Shown here one piece after another: positions 51,425 to 60,278 of a stretch of DNA of 64,000 nucleotides. Source of the DNA: Parvibaculum sp040216885 (GTDB lineage Bacteria > Pseudomonadota > Alphaproteobacteria > Parvibaculales > Parvibaculaceae); NCBI GenBank assembly GCA_040216885.1, contig JAVJOG010000008.1:62001-126000 (forward strand). The letters run 5' to 3'. The notes beneath the pieces are model-generated. The model was given only the letters and a program-made list of their open reading frames with translations. It ran no database searches and had not been told where the DNA came from. The first letter of the stretch is position 1. Each line of letters starts with the position of its first letter. The position numbers and the translations under genes are program-made.

Positions 51425-52720
51425 TCACAACCTTCTCACCTTCGGCTCGCCCGCCTCGCCCGACAGCATCAGCTCCGTCAGCGCCCAGACCAGCGCGTCG
51501 AGCCTGTCCGGGCTCCGCGCGCCGGGTGTCCAGTCGCACATCTGGTCTTCGAGTTTCGCGAACGCGCCGACGTGATGCACGAGGCCGCGCTCGTAAAGCG
51601 CCGCCACCGGCTCGGCGCGCAACCGCTTTCCCCGCGTCGCATGCACAAGCCGGATCGGCGCGTCGGGCATTTCCTGGCGCATCACCTGCGCGACCATTTC
51701 GCCGCCATTGTTCGCCTCGGCGACAATCCGGTCGGCCTCATGGGCGCGGTAGCAGCCGGCGACGCGCTTGGCCCAGGCGAGCGGCGAAAGCCGCCCCATC
51801 GAGCGGTCGTCGATGACGTAAGCCCGGCCGTCGGGCCCGAGCCCCGCGCAGACAATGCCGCATTCGTCGGCGCCCGCGCCGCTCGATGCCGGCGGATCGA
51901 CCGCCACCACCACGCGCACGAAATCGCGCGCGTCGCGCAAGCGGCCCCGCTCGATCGTTTCGCGCGTCCACAGCGCGTCCGGGTTGTCCTCGATCAGCTC
52001 GGCGTCGAGTTCCTGCCGCCCGAGCCGCGTGCCCTCGTAGCGCGCGATCACGCTGCGGAAAAACCCGTCGGCGAGGTTGACGCGGTTCGCCGCCGTCGCC
52101 GCCCGCGTCACCGCCGTTTGCGGATCGGCGATCAGCCGCTTCAGCAGCGGCACCGGCCTTGGCGTCGTCGTCATCACCTGCCGGGGGCGTGTGCCCAGCC
52201 GCAGCCCGAATTGCAGCATGTCCCAGGCCGCTTCGGCGTGGCGCCATTTCGCCAGTTCGTCGCCCCACGCCGCATCGAACTGGGGCCCGCGCAGGCTTTC
52301 CGGTTCGCCCGCCGAAAACACATAGGCCACCGCGCCGTTCGGCCAGAGCAGCCGCTTGCGCGACACTTCATAACGCGGCCGCATGTCGGCGCGCGCCACC
52401 CCGCGCAATCCCGACGGCCCGTCGATCATCACCTCGCGCACATCCGACAGCGTCTCGCCGACCAGCGCGATGCGGCCCGCGCGGCCGCTCTCGACCTCTT
52501 CCATCACCCATTCGGCGCCGGCCCGCGTTTTCCCGGCGCCGCGTCCGCCCAGCATCAGCCAGGTCGTCCAGCCGCCTTCCGGCGCAAGCTGGTCCGCGCG
52601 CGCCCAGAAGCGCCAGCACGCTTCAAGCGTCCGCGCCTCGCGCGGCGTCAGCTTCTGCGTGAAGCCGGTCCTGATCGGCGGCGGCAAAGCAGCGAGCGAA
52701 GCGATCCCGAAGTCCGGCAT
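51425..52720 (-). CDS. terL: GTA g2-like large terminase subunit
   Basis: A 431-aa DNA packaging motor. Walker A is MLGGRGAGKTRAGAEW (Lys near 64), and Walker B is IALVGETLSDVREVMIDG-type region with AAWGDELAKWRHAEAAWDM nearby. The nuclease domain acids are in VVAVDPPASSGAGADECGIV and LDALVWALTELML. In GTAs this motor packages host DNA by headful. The start ATG 52720 (MPDFGIASL) gives the usual distance to Walker A; ATG 52771 (MTPTATEK) is possible. Either way it overlaps the terS gene. The 3' end carries the sequence duplicated at 50506. The 51252-51424 stretch after it has no gene. Confidence 0.95.
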   Translation of the reverse strand: MPDFGIASLAALPPPIRTGFTQKLTPREARTLEACWRFWARADQLAPEGGWTTWLMLGGRGAGKTRAGAEWVMEEVESGRAGRIALVGETLSDVREVMIDGPSGLRGVARADMRPRYEVSRKRLLWPNGAVAYVFSAGEPESLRGPQFDAAWGDELAKWRHAEAAWDMLQFGLRLGTRPRQVMTTTPRPVPLLKRLIADPQTAVTRAATAANRVNLADGFFRSVIARYEGTRLGRQELDAELIEDNPDALWTRETIERGRLRDARDFVRVVVAVDPPASSGAGADECGIVCAGLGPDGRAYVIDDRSMGRLSPLAWAKRVAGCYRAHEADRIVAEANNGGEMVAQVMRQEMPDAPIRLVHATRGKRLRAEPVAALYERGLVHHVGAFAKLEDQMCDWTPGARSPDRLDALVWALTELMLSGEAGEPKVRRL

Positions 52721-53237
52721 AGATTCGCTCGTCTTCGTCGCGCCGCTTTTTTCTGTCGCTGTCGGGGTCATTCTTTTTCGCCTGCCGCGCCGCCTGTTCG
52801 ATTTCGTGAAGCTTGTCGATCGAGCGCACCAGCGAGGCCAGCCGCCGCGCCTGCCGCTCGCCTTCCGCGTCGTCGCGCGTCGTCCGCCGCTGTCCCTCGA
52901 CATCGGCGATTTCGCGGGCGATCAATTTGGTCAGCCGCGTTGCCAGCGCCTCGGCATCCTCGGGCAATTCGCCGCCGGTTTTCGGCGGCGGGGCTTCCGC
53001 GGCCTCGGCGCGTTTCGGCCAGTTTTCATGCAGGGCGCGCGCCGTGATCTTCTGCCAGTGAATGCCGTGTTCCAGCGCAATCGCCGGCAATTCGCGCGCA
53101 CCGATTTCATAGTCGGCGCGAATGCGGTCCCAATCGATGCCCGCATCGTCCGCCTTGCGCGCGGGCAGCTTCGCCGCCGCAGCCTTCTTCACACGCGGCT
53201 TCGCCGCCGCGGTGCTCACCTTCCGCTTCGTCGCCAT
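52623..53237 (-). CDS. GTA g1-like small terminase subunit
   Basis: A 204-aa DNA-recognition subunit. A Lys/Ala-rich N-terminus (TKRKVSTAAAKPRVKKAAAA) precedes a helix-turn-helix-like region (DWDRIRADYEIGARELPAIA, EHGIHWQKITARALHENWP). A coiled middle (RLTKLIAREIADVEGQRRT) and a charged C-terminus follow, typical of GTA gp1. The start is ATG 53237. It is the first gene of the GTA cluster; the 178-base gap to the divergent Nudix gene must hold the GTA promoter, though I could not define it. Its 3' end overlaps terL by about 98 bases. Confidence 0.8.
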   Translation of the reverse strand: MATKRKVSTAAAKPRVKKAAAAKLPARKADDAGIDWDRIRADYEIGARELPAIALEHGIHWQKITARALHENWPKRAEAAEAPPPKTGGELPEDAEALATRLTKLIAREIADVEGQRRTTRDDAEGERQARRLASLVRSIDKLHEIEQAARQAKKNDPDSDRKKRRDEDERIYAGLRDRFARCFAAADQDRLHAEADAARGADA

Positions 53238-53415
53238 GTTCTGTCCGGGTACAATTCTGGAGATGGACTGTAAGTGGGGTTCGAGCGCAACGCTGACAAC
53301 TGGGGATATCTTTTGAGGCGCGAAAAAATGCGGGTGGAGCGGTTGTCGCGCCACCAAATCCGCCCATCCCCGCCCCGACTCGGCTATGCTCCCCCCGCAT
53401 CACCCCGGAGCCCCC

Positions 53416-53886
53416 ATGCTGCGCCGCCTTGTCCTTTCGCTTCGCTACACCTTCCGCAGCCATACGCCGCGCGCACCGCAGCGGCAGGTCGGCGTCATTC
53501 CCTATGCGGTGGTCGACGGTCAGGTCGCGGTGCTGCTCGTCACCTCGCGGCGCACCGGGCGCTGGATCTTTCCCAAGGGCGGGCTGATTGACGGGCTGAC
53601 ACCGGCGGAGGCCGCCGCGCGCGAGGCCTTCGAGGAGGCGGGTGTCGAAGGCGAAATCGAAGCCGAGCCGCTCGGCGCCTACCGCAGTTTCAAGCGGCGG
53701 GGCCTCAGGCCGTTGCAAATCGAGGTCGATCTCTATCCCTTGCGCGTCGCGACGCAGCACGAAGACTGGCCCGAGAAAAAACAGCGGCGCCGCCACTGGG
53801 CGACCGTCGTGGAAGCGCGCAAACTTTTGTCCGAGCCGGGCATCGCCAGCCTCGCCACGATGCTGCGCCAGCGCATCCAGGCCTAG
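53416..53886 (+). CDS. Nudix hydrolase (DIPP-like)
   Basis: A 156-aa Nudix-fold hydrolase acting on nucleoside-diphosphate-linked compounds. The Nudix box is GGLIDGLTPAEAAAREAFEE followed by AGV; the helix REAFEEAG is intact, but the first conserved Glu of GX5E is Leu. WIFPKGGLIDG resembles the PKGWP form of a subgroup (diphosphoinositol-polyphosphate-like) common in alphaproteobacteria, where that Glu is often missing. The start ATG 53416 has GGAG upstream. It ends two bases from the convergent phosphate transporter gene. Confidence 0.9.
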   Translation: MLRRLVLSLRYTFRSHTPRAPQRQVGVIPYAVVDGQVAVLLVTSRRTGRWIFPKGGLIDGLTPAEAAAREAFEEAGVEGEIEAEPLGAYRSFKRRGLRPLQIEVDLYPLRVATQHEDWPEKKQRRRHWATVVEARKLLSEPGIASLATMLRQRIQA

Positions 53887-53888
53887 CG

Positions 53889-55403
53889 TCAGGTCAGGAA
53901 AATCTTCAGCGTCACGTAAATGCCGGCCGCCAGCCCGCCGGCCGCCGGCACGGTGATGACCCAGGCAGCCGCGATGGTCAGCACATGGCGGCGGCGCACC
54001 AGTTTGCGCGTCTCGCGCTTCGACTGGCGGCGGATCGCCTCTTCCGGCGTCTTGTTCAGCGTGTCGGGATCGCCGGCGCGTACCTTTCTGGGTTTCACGC
54101 CGTCGGCACTCAATCCTCGATTGGCCAGAACCTCGCGCAGGAAGCCGACCCCGAAGACGCCGCCGATCGCGATATGGGTAGACGATACCGGCAGGCCCAT
54201 CGCGGACGCGATCAGCACCGTGATCGCGGCGGCGAGCGCAACGCAGAAGGCGCGCACCGCGTCCATCTTGGTGATCTTCTCGCCCACCGTGCGGATGAGG
54301 CGCGGGCCGAACAGCGCAAGACCGAGCGAAATGCCCATCGCGCCGATCAGCAGCACCCAAAGCGGCAGCGCCACCTTGTCGGGTGCGGCCTGGCCGGTTT
54401 CGGCGGCGGCGACGATGGCCGCCAGCGGGCCCACCGCATTCGCCACATCGTTGGCGCCATGCGCGAACGACAGCAGCGCGGCGGCGAAGATCAACGGCAG
54501 CGTGAAGAGCTTCGCCACATGCTTGCGGCGGTTTTCGATTGTCGCCGCGCGGCGCGCGACCCAGGGCCGCGTCAGCCACCAGCCGGCCGCGAAACCCGCC
54601 GCGCCCAGCGCCCAGACCGTCAGGGCGTCGGGCTTCCAGACGCGCGAGAAGCCCTTCAGCGACAGATACATCGCGAAGGTGCCGGCCATCAGGCCGATCA
54701 TCACCGGCACCCAGCGCTTGGCCGCCTCGATGCGGTCTTCGTCGCGAAAGAGCACCGTCCATTTGACGAAGCCGAGAAGGGCCGCCGCAATGATGCCGCC
54801 CATCAGCGGCGAGATCACCCAGCTCGCGGCGATCGCGCTCATCATCGACCAGTTGATCGCGGCCATGCCGGCCGCCGCGACGCCGGCGCCCAGCACGCCG
54901 CCGACGATCGAATGCGTCGTCGAGACGGGCGCGTTGAGGAACGTCGCGAGATGGATCCAGAGCGCGGCGGCAAGGAACGACGCCATCATCAACAGCACGA
55001 AGTCGAGCACCGCAAGCGATTCCGACGGCTGGACGATGTTGCGCGAGATCGTGTTGACGACATCGCCGCCGGCCAGGATCGCACCCGCCGCCTCGCAGAT
55101 CGCCGCGATGACGAGCGCCGCACCGAGCGGCAGCGCGCGGCTGCCGACCGCCGGTCCCATATTGTTGGCGACATCGTTGGCACCGATATTGAGCGCCATG
55201 TAAGCGGCGATCACGCCGCCCGCGATCACGAAAACGCTCAAGGGGCCGACCGGCGCGAGGCCGGCCATGAAAAGCAGGACCGCGAGCAGGAAAATAATCG
55301 CAAGACCCGGCGCGGCGATCGAGCGCGACAGTTCGTAGGTCGCCTCTTCGAGACGGACGACCTTTTTCAGATCCTTGTCGAGTGCGCTCTTCGGCAAAGC
55401 CAT
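53889..55403 (-). CDS. PiT-family inorganic phosphate transporter
   Basis: A 504-aa inner-membrane low-affinity phosphate/cation symporter. The two PiT signatures are NIGANDVANNMGPAVGSRAL near residue 85 and FAHGANDVANAVGPLAAI near residue 320. About ten to twelve transmembrane helices are visible, with LPVSSTHIAIGGVFGVGFL in the second half. The start ATG 55403 (MALPKSALDKDL) is chosen for the cytoplasmic, charged N-terminus; the ribosome site is weak. No phoU-like partner is adjacent. Confidence 0.95.
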   Translation of the reverse strand: MALPKSALDKDLKKVVRLEEATYELSRSIAAPGLAIIFLLAVLLFMAGLAPVGPLSVFVIAGGVIAAYMALNIGANDVANNMGPAVGSRALPLGAALVIAAICEAAGAILAGGDVVNTISRNIVQPSESLAVLDFVLLMMASFLAAALWIHLATFLNAPVSTTHSIVGGVLGAGVAAAGMAAINWSMMSAIAASWVISPLMGGIIAAALLGFVKWTVLFRDEDRIEAAKRWVPVMIGLMAGTFAMYLSLKGFSRVWKPDALTVWALGAAGFAAGWWLTRPWVARRAATIENRRKHVAKLFTLPLIFAAALLSFAHGANDVANAVGPLAAIVAAAETGQAAPDKVALPLWVLLIGAMGISLGLALFGPRLIRTVGEKITKMDAVRAFCVALAAAITVLIASAMGLPVSSTHIAIGGVFGVGFLREVLANRGLSADGVKPRKVRAGDPDTLNKTPEEAIRRQSKRETRKLVRRRHVLTIAAAWVITVPAAGGLAAGIYVTLKIFLT

Positions 55404-55539
55404 CCCCGAATCGTCAGCGGCCACCCCCCGCGGACCGGCCGGGGAGAGCACTTAGCATTTCGGGCGGAGCCCGGCTAGGGTTTGTGACAGTTTTTTGACA
55501 GTTCGATGACAGTCGGGGGTCCGGGCGGCCCTTGGGGGC

Positions 55540-56001
55540 TCATTCGGGCGGCATCAGCGGCCAGTCGACGATCCGCATTTCGAGGTCTTCCATGTCGGCC
55601 TCGTCCTCATAGAGAAACCGTCCGTGAACGGACATTCCGGCAAAGCGCACCGTCTCGAACTCGCCCGAAACCAGCGGATGCCACCACGGCAGATCCTTGC
55701 CTTCCTTCAACAGCCGGTAGGCGCAGGACGGCGGCATCCAGTCGATGTCCTCGAGGTTCTTCGGCGTCAGCGTCACGCAATCGGGAACCAGTGTCGAACG
55801 GTTCGGGTAGTCCGAGCAGCGGCAGGTCTCGGCGTCGAGCAGGCGGCAGGCGATATCGGTATATTCGAGAACCCCTGTGTCCTCGTCCTGAAGCTTGGTC
55901 AGGCAGCACTTCGCGCAGCCGTCGCAAAGGCTCTCCCACTCCTCGCGGGTCATTTCGTCGAGGCGCTTCACGCGCCAGAAGGGTTCGCCGGTGCCGGTCA
56001 T
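55540..56001 (-). CDS. YcgN-family cysteine cluster protein (UPF0260)
   Basis: A 153-aa protein with the CxxCxxC-type cluster of the YkgJ/YcgN family, likely binding zinc or an iron-sulfur centre. SLCDGCAKCCLTKLQDEDTG, ACRLLDAETCRCSDYPNRST, VPDCVTLTPKN and MPPSCAYRLL hold the conserved cysteines. The start ATG 56001 (MTGTGEPF) is where the family begins; the frame is open further upstream. Function is unknown in all organisms that I know of. The gene is divergent from the PBP gene with a 205-base gap. Confidence 0.9.
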   Translation of the reverse strand: MTGTGEPFWRVKRLDEMTREEWESLCDGCAKCCLTKLQDEDTGVLEYTDIACRLLDAETCRCSDYPNRSTLVPDCVTLTPKNLEDIDWMPPSCAYRLLKEGKDLPWWHPLVSGEFETVRFAGMSVHGRFLYEDEADMEDLEMRIVDWPLMPPE

Positions 56002-56206
56002 TCCGGCACAGAAGCGCGCGCCGCCCGCGCCGTCAAGCGGTTCCGGAAAATCGCGGAATGCCTGCCATTGCTTCGCCGCGAAGCCGCCCCAATCCTCACA
56101 CAAAGTTAATCCAGTCTCGTTTCGGTGCAGTCCAGGGTGGCACGAGGCTCGCATGGAATCCCTGCCCGGTTCACGCCGGAAATGTAGCTATCGAGGCAAT
56201 TGACCC

Positions 56207-58267
56207 GTGTCGCAGGACGACGACGACCCCTATCCGATGCGTGCGCAGCAGCGCCGCGTGCCGGCGCACGACCTGCCGGAACCGCCCGATCCGGCGGAGG
56301 ACGAACGGGTGCGCGCGACGCGCCGTTTCCGTCCGGGTTTCCTCGCCGCTGTTTCCTTCGTCCTCACAGCTTTCATCATCTGCGTCTTCCTGCTCGTCTC
56401 GCAAACGCTGCCCAACCTGCAACGCGCGATCGATGCCGGGCCCGACGAGAGCCTCATGCTGACCGTGCTTGACGCGGAAGGAAACGAGATCGGCACCCGC
56501 GGCAAGCGCACAGCGCCCACGGTGCCGCTCGGTGAAATGCCGCCCTATCTCATCATGGCCGTGCTCGCGACCGAGGACCGCCGCTTCTACGAGCATAACG
56601 GTTTCGACCCGCGCGGCATCGCGCGCGCCATGTGGTCCAATCTCAAGGCGTTCGATTTCGTCGAGGGCGGATCGACGATCACGCAGCAGGTCGCCAACAA
56701 CCTCTATCTCGACAACAGCCGAACGGTCTTGCGCAAGGCGCAGGAAGCGTTGATCACGCTCTGGCTCGAAAACAATCTGTCCAAGGACGAAATCCTGACG
56801 CTCTATCTCAATCGCATCTATATGGGCGCCGGGAATTACGGCATGGATGCGGCCGCCCGCTATTACTTCGGCAAGTCGGTGCGCGATGTCTCGCTGCCGG
56901 AAGCGGCGATTCTCGCCGGGCTGCCGAAGGCGCCGAGCCGCTTCTCGCCTAGTAACGATCTCGAACGGGCCCGCGCCCGCGCGGGCCAGGTGCTCGACCG
57001 GCTGGTCTCCTCCGGCACACTCACCGCGCAGGAAGTCGCCGGCGCGCGCGCCAACCCGGCCGATGTCGTGGTTCGCGCCCGCGCCGAAGGCCAGGAATAT
57101 TTCGTCGACTGGGTCGCGGGCCAGATCGCCGCCGCGATGCCGGGCACGACCGGACGCTACACCGTTCGCACGACGCTCGATCCACGCCGCCAGAAGGCGG
57201 CCACCGCCGCCATCGAAAAGGCGCTCGCCGATGCCGGCGCCGCGCATAATGTGTCGCAGGGTGCGCTCGTCGCGCTCGGGCCCGACGGCGCCGTGCGCGC
57301 GATGGTCGGCGGCAAATCCCATCTCGAAAGCCAGTTCAATCGCGCGGCGCAAGCGCTGCGACAGCCGGGCTCCGCCTTCAAACCCATCGTCTATCTCGCC
57401 GCGCTCGAAGCGGGGTACACGCCAGACAGTCCGATCACGGACGAACCGGTATCGATGGGCGGCTGGATGCCGCGCAACGCGGCGGCGCGGGACTGGGGCA
57501 CGGTCAGCCTCGCCACGGCGCTCGCGCATTCGATCAACACCATTGCCGTGCAGATCGGCAACAAGGTCGGCCTCGACAGGATCGGTGCGGTTGCGCGCCG
57601 TCTCGGGCTGGAACGGCCGCTGCCGCGCAACCTTTCCGTCGTGCTGGGCAGTTCCGAGGTGACGCTGCTGGAACTGACATCGGCCTATTCGGTGTTCGGC
57701 AATGAAGGCCGCCGCTCGGCGCCTTACGGCATTGCCGAGATCGTCGCGGAGAACGGCGATAAGATTTTCACGCACACGCCTGAAACCGTTCAGGCGGCCA
57801 AGCCCGAGCATGCCCACGACATGACCTACATGCTCTACAACGCGATGACCGAAGGCACCGGCCGCGCCGCACAGATCGGCGGCCGGCTCGCCGCCGGCAA
57901 AACCGGCACCAGCCAGGACAATCGCGATGCGTGGTTCATCGGCTATACGGGCAACGAGACGGCCGGGGTCTGGTTCGGCAACGACGACAACTCGCCGACC
58001 GACGGTGCCGCCGGCGGCAATGTCGCGGCGAGCGCCTGGCAGACCTATATGAGCGTCGCACAAGCGGGTCAGGCGCCGGCGCCGCTGCCCGGTGCCGTGC
58101 GCTACCGCGACGCGACGATCCGGACCGCTGTCAGCGCGCCGTCGGGTTTCTTCGCCGAGCTCAGCGATCTCTTCTCGGCGGCGCCGAAGCTCGAAGGCCG
58201 TTCGGCCAGTTGGGGACAGGGCTTCCGGCGCGGCGGCGAAACGCTCGGCGGACCCGGCAAGCGCTGA
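56207..58267 (+). CDS. Class A penicillin-binding protein (PBP1A-type)
   Basis: A 686-aa bifunctional cell-wall synthase. Cytoplasmic N-terminus (residues 1-45), a transmembrane anchor (about 46-68), then a GT51 glycosyltransferase domain with Glu123 in ATEDRRFYEHNGFDPRG, GGSTITQQVANNLYL and RKAQEALITLWLE. The transpeptidase has SxxK at 389-392 (GSAFKPIVYLAALEAG), SIN (HSINTIAVQ) and KTG (AAGKTGTSQDNRDAW). The start is GTG 56207. It is followed after 65 bases by an ABC-F ATPase on the same strand. Confidence 0.96.
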   Translation: MSQDDDDPYPMRAQQRRVPAHDLPEPPDPAEDERVRATRRFRPGFLAAVSFVLTAFIICVFLLVSQTLPNLQRAIDAGPDESLMLTVLDAEGNEIGTRGKRTAPTVPLGEMPPYLIMAVLATEDRRFYEHNGFDPRGIARAMWSNLKAFDFVEGGSTITQQVANNLYLDNSRTVLRKAQEALITLWLENNLSKDEILTLYLNRIYMGAGNYGMDAAARYYFGKSVRDVSLPEAAILAGLPKAPSRFSPSNDLERARARAGQVLDRLVSSGTLTAQEVAGARANPADVVVRARAEGQEYFVDWVAGQIAAAMPGTTGRYTVRTTLDPRRQKAATAAIEKALADAGAAHNVSQGALVALGPDGAVRAMVGGKSHLESQFNRAAQALRQPGSAFKPIVYLAALEAGYTPDSPITDEPVSMGGWMPRNAAARDWGTVSLATALAHSINTIAVQIGNKVGLDRIGAVARRLGLERPLPRNLSVVLGSSEVTLLELTSAYSVFGNEGRRSAPYGIAEIVAENGDKIFTHTPETVQAAKPEHAHDMTYMLYNAMTEGTGRAAQIGGRLAAGKTGTSQDNRDAWFIGYTGNETAGVWFGNDDNSPTDGAAGGNVAASAWQTYMSVAQAGQAPAPLPGAVRYRDATIRTAVSAPSGFFAELSDLFSAAPKLEGRSASWGQGFRRGGETLGGPGKR

Positions 58268-58332
58268 GTTTGCGTCCCGCCGCCCGATGCGCCATACAGG
58301 CGCATCGCCTCAGACATGCAGAGATTTCCAGA

Positions 58333-60138
58333 TTGGCCCCGCCGCTTCTTGCCCTTCGCGACATTCGCGTCGCCTTCGCCGATCAGGTGTTGATTTCGGG
58401 CGCGAGCTTTGCGCTCGCGGCCGGCGACAGGCTGTGCCTTGTCGGACGGAACGGTTCGGGAAAGTCGACACTGCTGCGGATCGCGGCCGGCCTTGCCGAA
58501 CCCGATGGCGGCGAGATCTTCCGCCAGCCCGGCACGCGCATCGCCTATCTCGAACAGGCCCCGGACTTCGGCGGCGCCGCGACCGTGCTCGATTACGCGA
58601 CGGCGGGCGGCGCCGAGACCCACAAGGCGCAAGCCGCGCTCGACGAACTAAAACTTTCGCCGCGCGCCAACCCGGCAACGCTTTCGGGCGGCGAGGGACG
58701 CAAGGCGGCGCTTGCCCGCGTACTCGCCGAGGAGCCGGACATTCTGCTGCTCGACGAACCGACCAACCATCTCGATCTGCCGTCGATCGAATGGCTCGAG
58801 GAGACGCTATCGCAGTTTCGCGGCGCCTTCGTTCTCATCAGCCACGACCGCGCCTTTCTGCGCCGGTTGACCGCCGGTTGCCTGTGGCTCGACCGCGGCG
58901 CAATCCGCCGTCTCGACAAGGGCTTTTCGGCCTTCGACCAATGGTCGGAGCAAATTCTCGCCGAGGAAGAAACCGTCGCACACAAGCTCGACCGGCTGAT
59001 CGAGCAGGAGACGCAATGGTCGCGCGAAGGCATTTCGGCGCGGCGCACCCGCAACCAGGGGCGGCTGCGGCGGTTGCACGCGATGCGCGCCGACCGCGCG
59101 CGGCGCGTCGGCCAGACGGGCCGTGTCGAGCTTGTCGCCGAAAGCGGCGCGGTATCGGGATCGCTTGTCGTCGAGGCGAAAGGCATATCGAAGAGCTGGC
59201 CGCAACCGGACGGCAGCGCGCGCGTTGCCGTGCATGATTTCTCGACGCGCATCATGCGCGGCGACAAGGTCGGGCTGATCGGCCCCAATGGTGCGGGCAA
59301 GACGACGCTACTGAAAATACTGACCGGCGCACTCGCACCCGACAGCGGCACGATACGCCTGGGCACCAACCTGACGCCCGTCTATGTCGACCAGACGCGC
59401 GCCCTGCTCGATCCCGAGGCAACGCTCTGGCAAACCTTGTGCGAAGGCGGCGGCGACCAGGTGATGGTGCGCGGGAAGCCGCGTCATGTCGTCTCCTATC
59501 TCAAGGATTTTCTCTTCCGCGAAACGCAGGCCCGCCAGCCCGTCAAGGCACTGTCCGGCGGCGAGCAATGCCGGCTGCTGCTGGCGCGCGCGCTGGCGAA
59601 GCCGTCGAACCTGCTCGTGCTCGACGAACCGACCAACGATCTCGACATGGAAACACTCGACCTGTTGCAGGAAATGCTGACCGACTACGACGGCACCGTT
59701 CTGCTGGTCAGCCATGATCGCGACTTTCTCGACCGCGTCGTGACCTCCATCATCGCGCTCGACGGCGCAGGCAACGCCGTCGAGTATCCCGGCGGCTATT
59801 CGGACTACCTGACCCAATCGCGGCACGAACGCGGCGAGGCGGCACGTTCGGGCCGTGCAGCGGCCGCGTCCGCACGGCCGGAGCGCGCGCGGCCGGCGGC
59901 CAAGCTCGGCTACAAGGACCAGCGCGCGCTTGAGGAGCTGCGGGAAAAAATGCCGCGGCTCGCCACGGAAATCGCCGCGCTCGAAAAGAAGCTCGCGGAT
60001 CCGGACCTTTACGCGCGCAGCCCCGACGATTTCCATAAGGCGACGGCGCGCCACGATGCGCTCCGGGCGGAGCTTGCCGCCGCCGAAGAGCTCTGGCTGG
60101 AACTTGAACTGAAGCGCGAGGCGCTTTCCGGCGTCTGA
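58333..60138 (+). CDS. uup: ABC-F family ATPase, Uup-like
   Basis: A 601-aa soluble protein with two ABC domains and no membrane segment, typical of ABC-F translation or genome-maintenance factors. Domain 1: GRNGSGKST, LSGGEGRKAALAR and LLLDEPTNHLD. Domain 2: GPNGAGKTT, LSGGEQCRLLLAR and LVLDEPTNDLD. A linker helix (EQETQWSREGISARRTRNQG) and a C-terminal coiled coil (ALEELREKMPRLATEIAALE) are typical of Uup. Only TTG 58333 is a sensible in-frame start; its ribosome site is weak. Uup is linked to transposon-excision and ribosome biology. Confidence 0.9.
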   Translation: MAPPLLALRDIRVAFADQVLISGASFALAAGDRLCLVGRNGSGKSTLLRIAAGLAEPDGGEIFRQPGTRIAYLEQAPDFGGAATVLDYATAGGAETHKAQAALDELKLSPRANPATLSGGEGRKAALARVLAEEPDILLLDEPTNHLDLPSIEWLEETLSQFRGAFVLISHDRAFLRRLTAGCLWLDRGAIRRLDKGFSAFDQWSEQILAEEETVAHKLDRLIEQETQWSREGISARRTRNQGRLRRLHAMRADRARRVGQTGRVELVAESGAVSGSLVVEAKGISKSWPQPDGSARVAVHDFSTRIMRGDKVGLIGPNGAGKTTLLKILTGALAPDSGTIRLGTNLTPVYVDQTRALLDPEATLWQTLCEGGGDQVMVRGKPRHVVSYLKDFLFRETQARQPVKALSGGEQCRLLLARALAKPSNLLVLDEPTNDLDMETLDLLQEMLTDYDGTVLLVSHDRDFLDRVVTSIIALDGAGNAVEYPGGYSDYLTQSRHERGEAARSGRAAAASARPERARPAAKLGYKDQRALEELREKMPRLATEIAALEKKLADPDLYARSPDDFHKATARHDALRAELAAAEELWLELELKREALSGV

Positions 60139-60278
60139 GAATTAACCACCCCCGCACAATCCCTTTGACTGTTGAGACAACACAGTTTTGGATGTTGGAC
60201 GTTGCGATTCGCGGGCGGGGGTGCGGCGAGGCGAAGCGTGGACCGGTTTCGGATCCAGGAGGATCCGGTGGGGGAATA

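Noticed and set aside
36470..53237. Intact inducible prophage
   Set aside because: No integrase, replication, repressor or att site is visible, the tape measure is very short, and order and GC fit a domesticated GTA.
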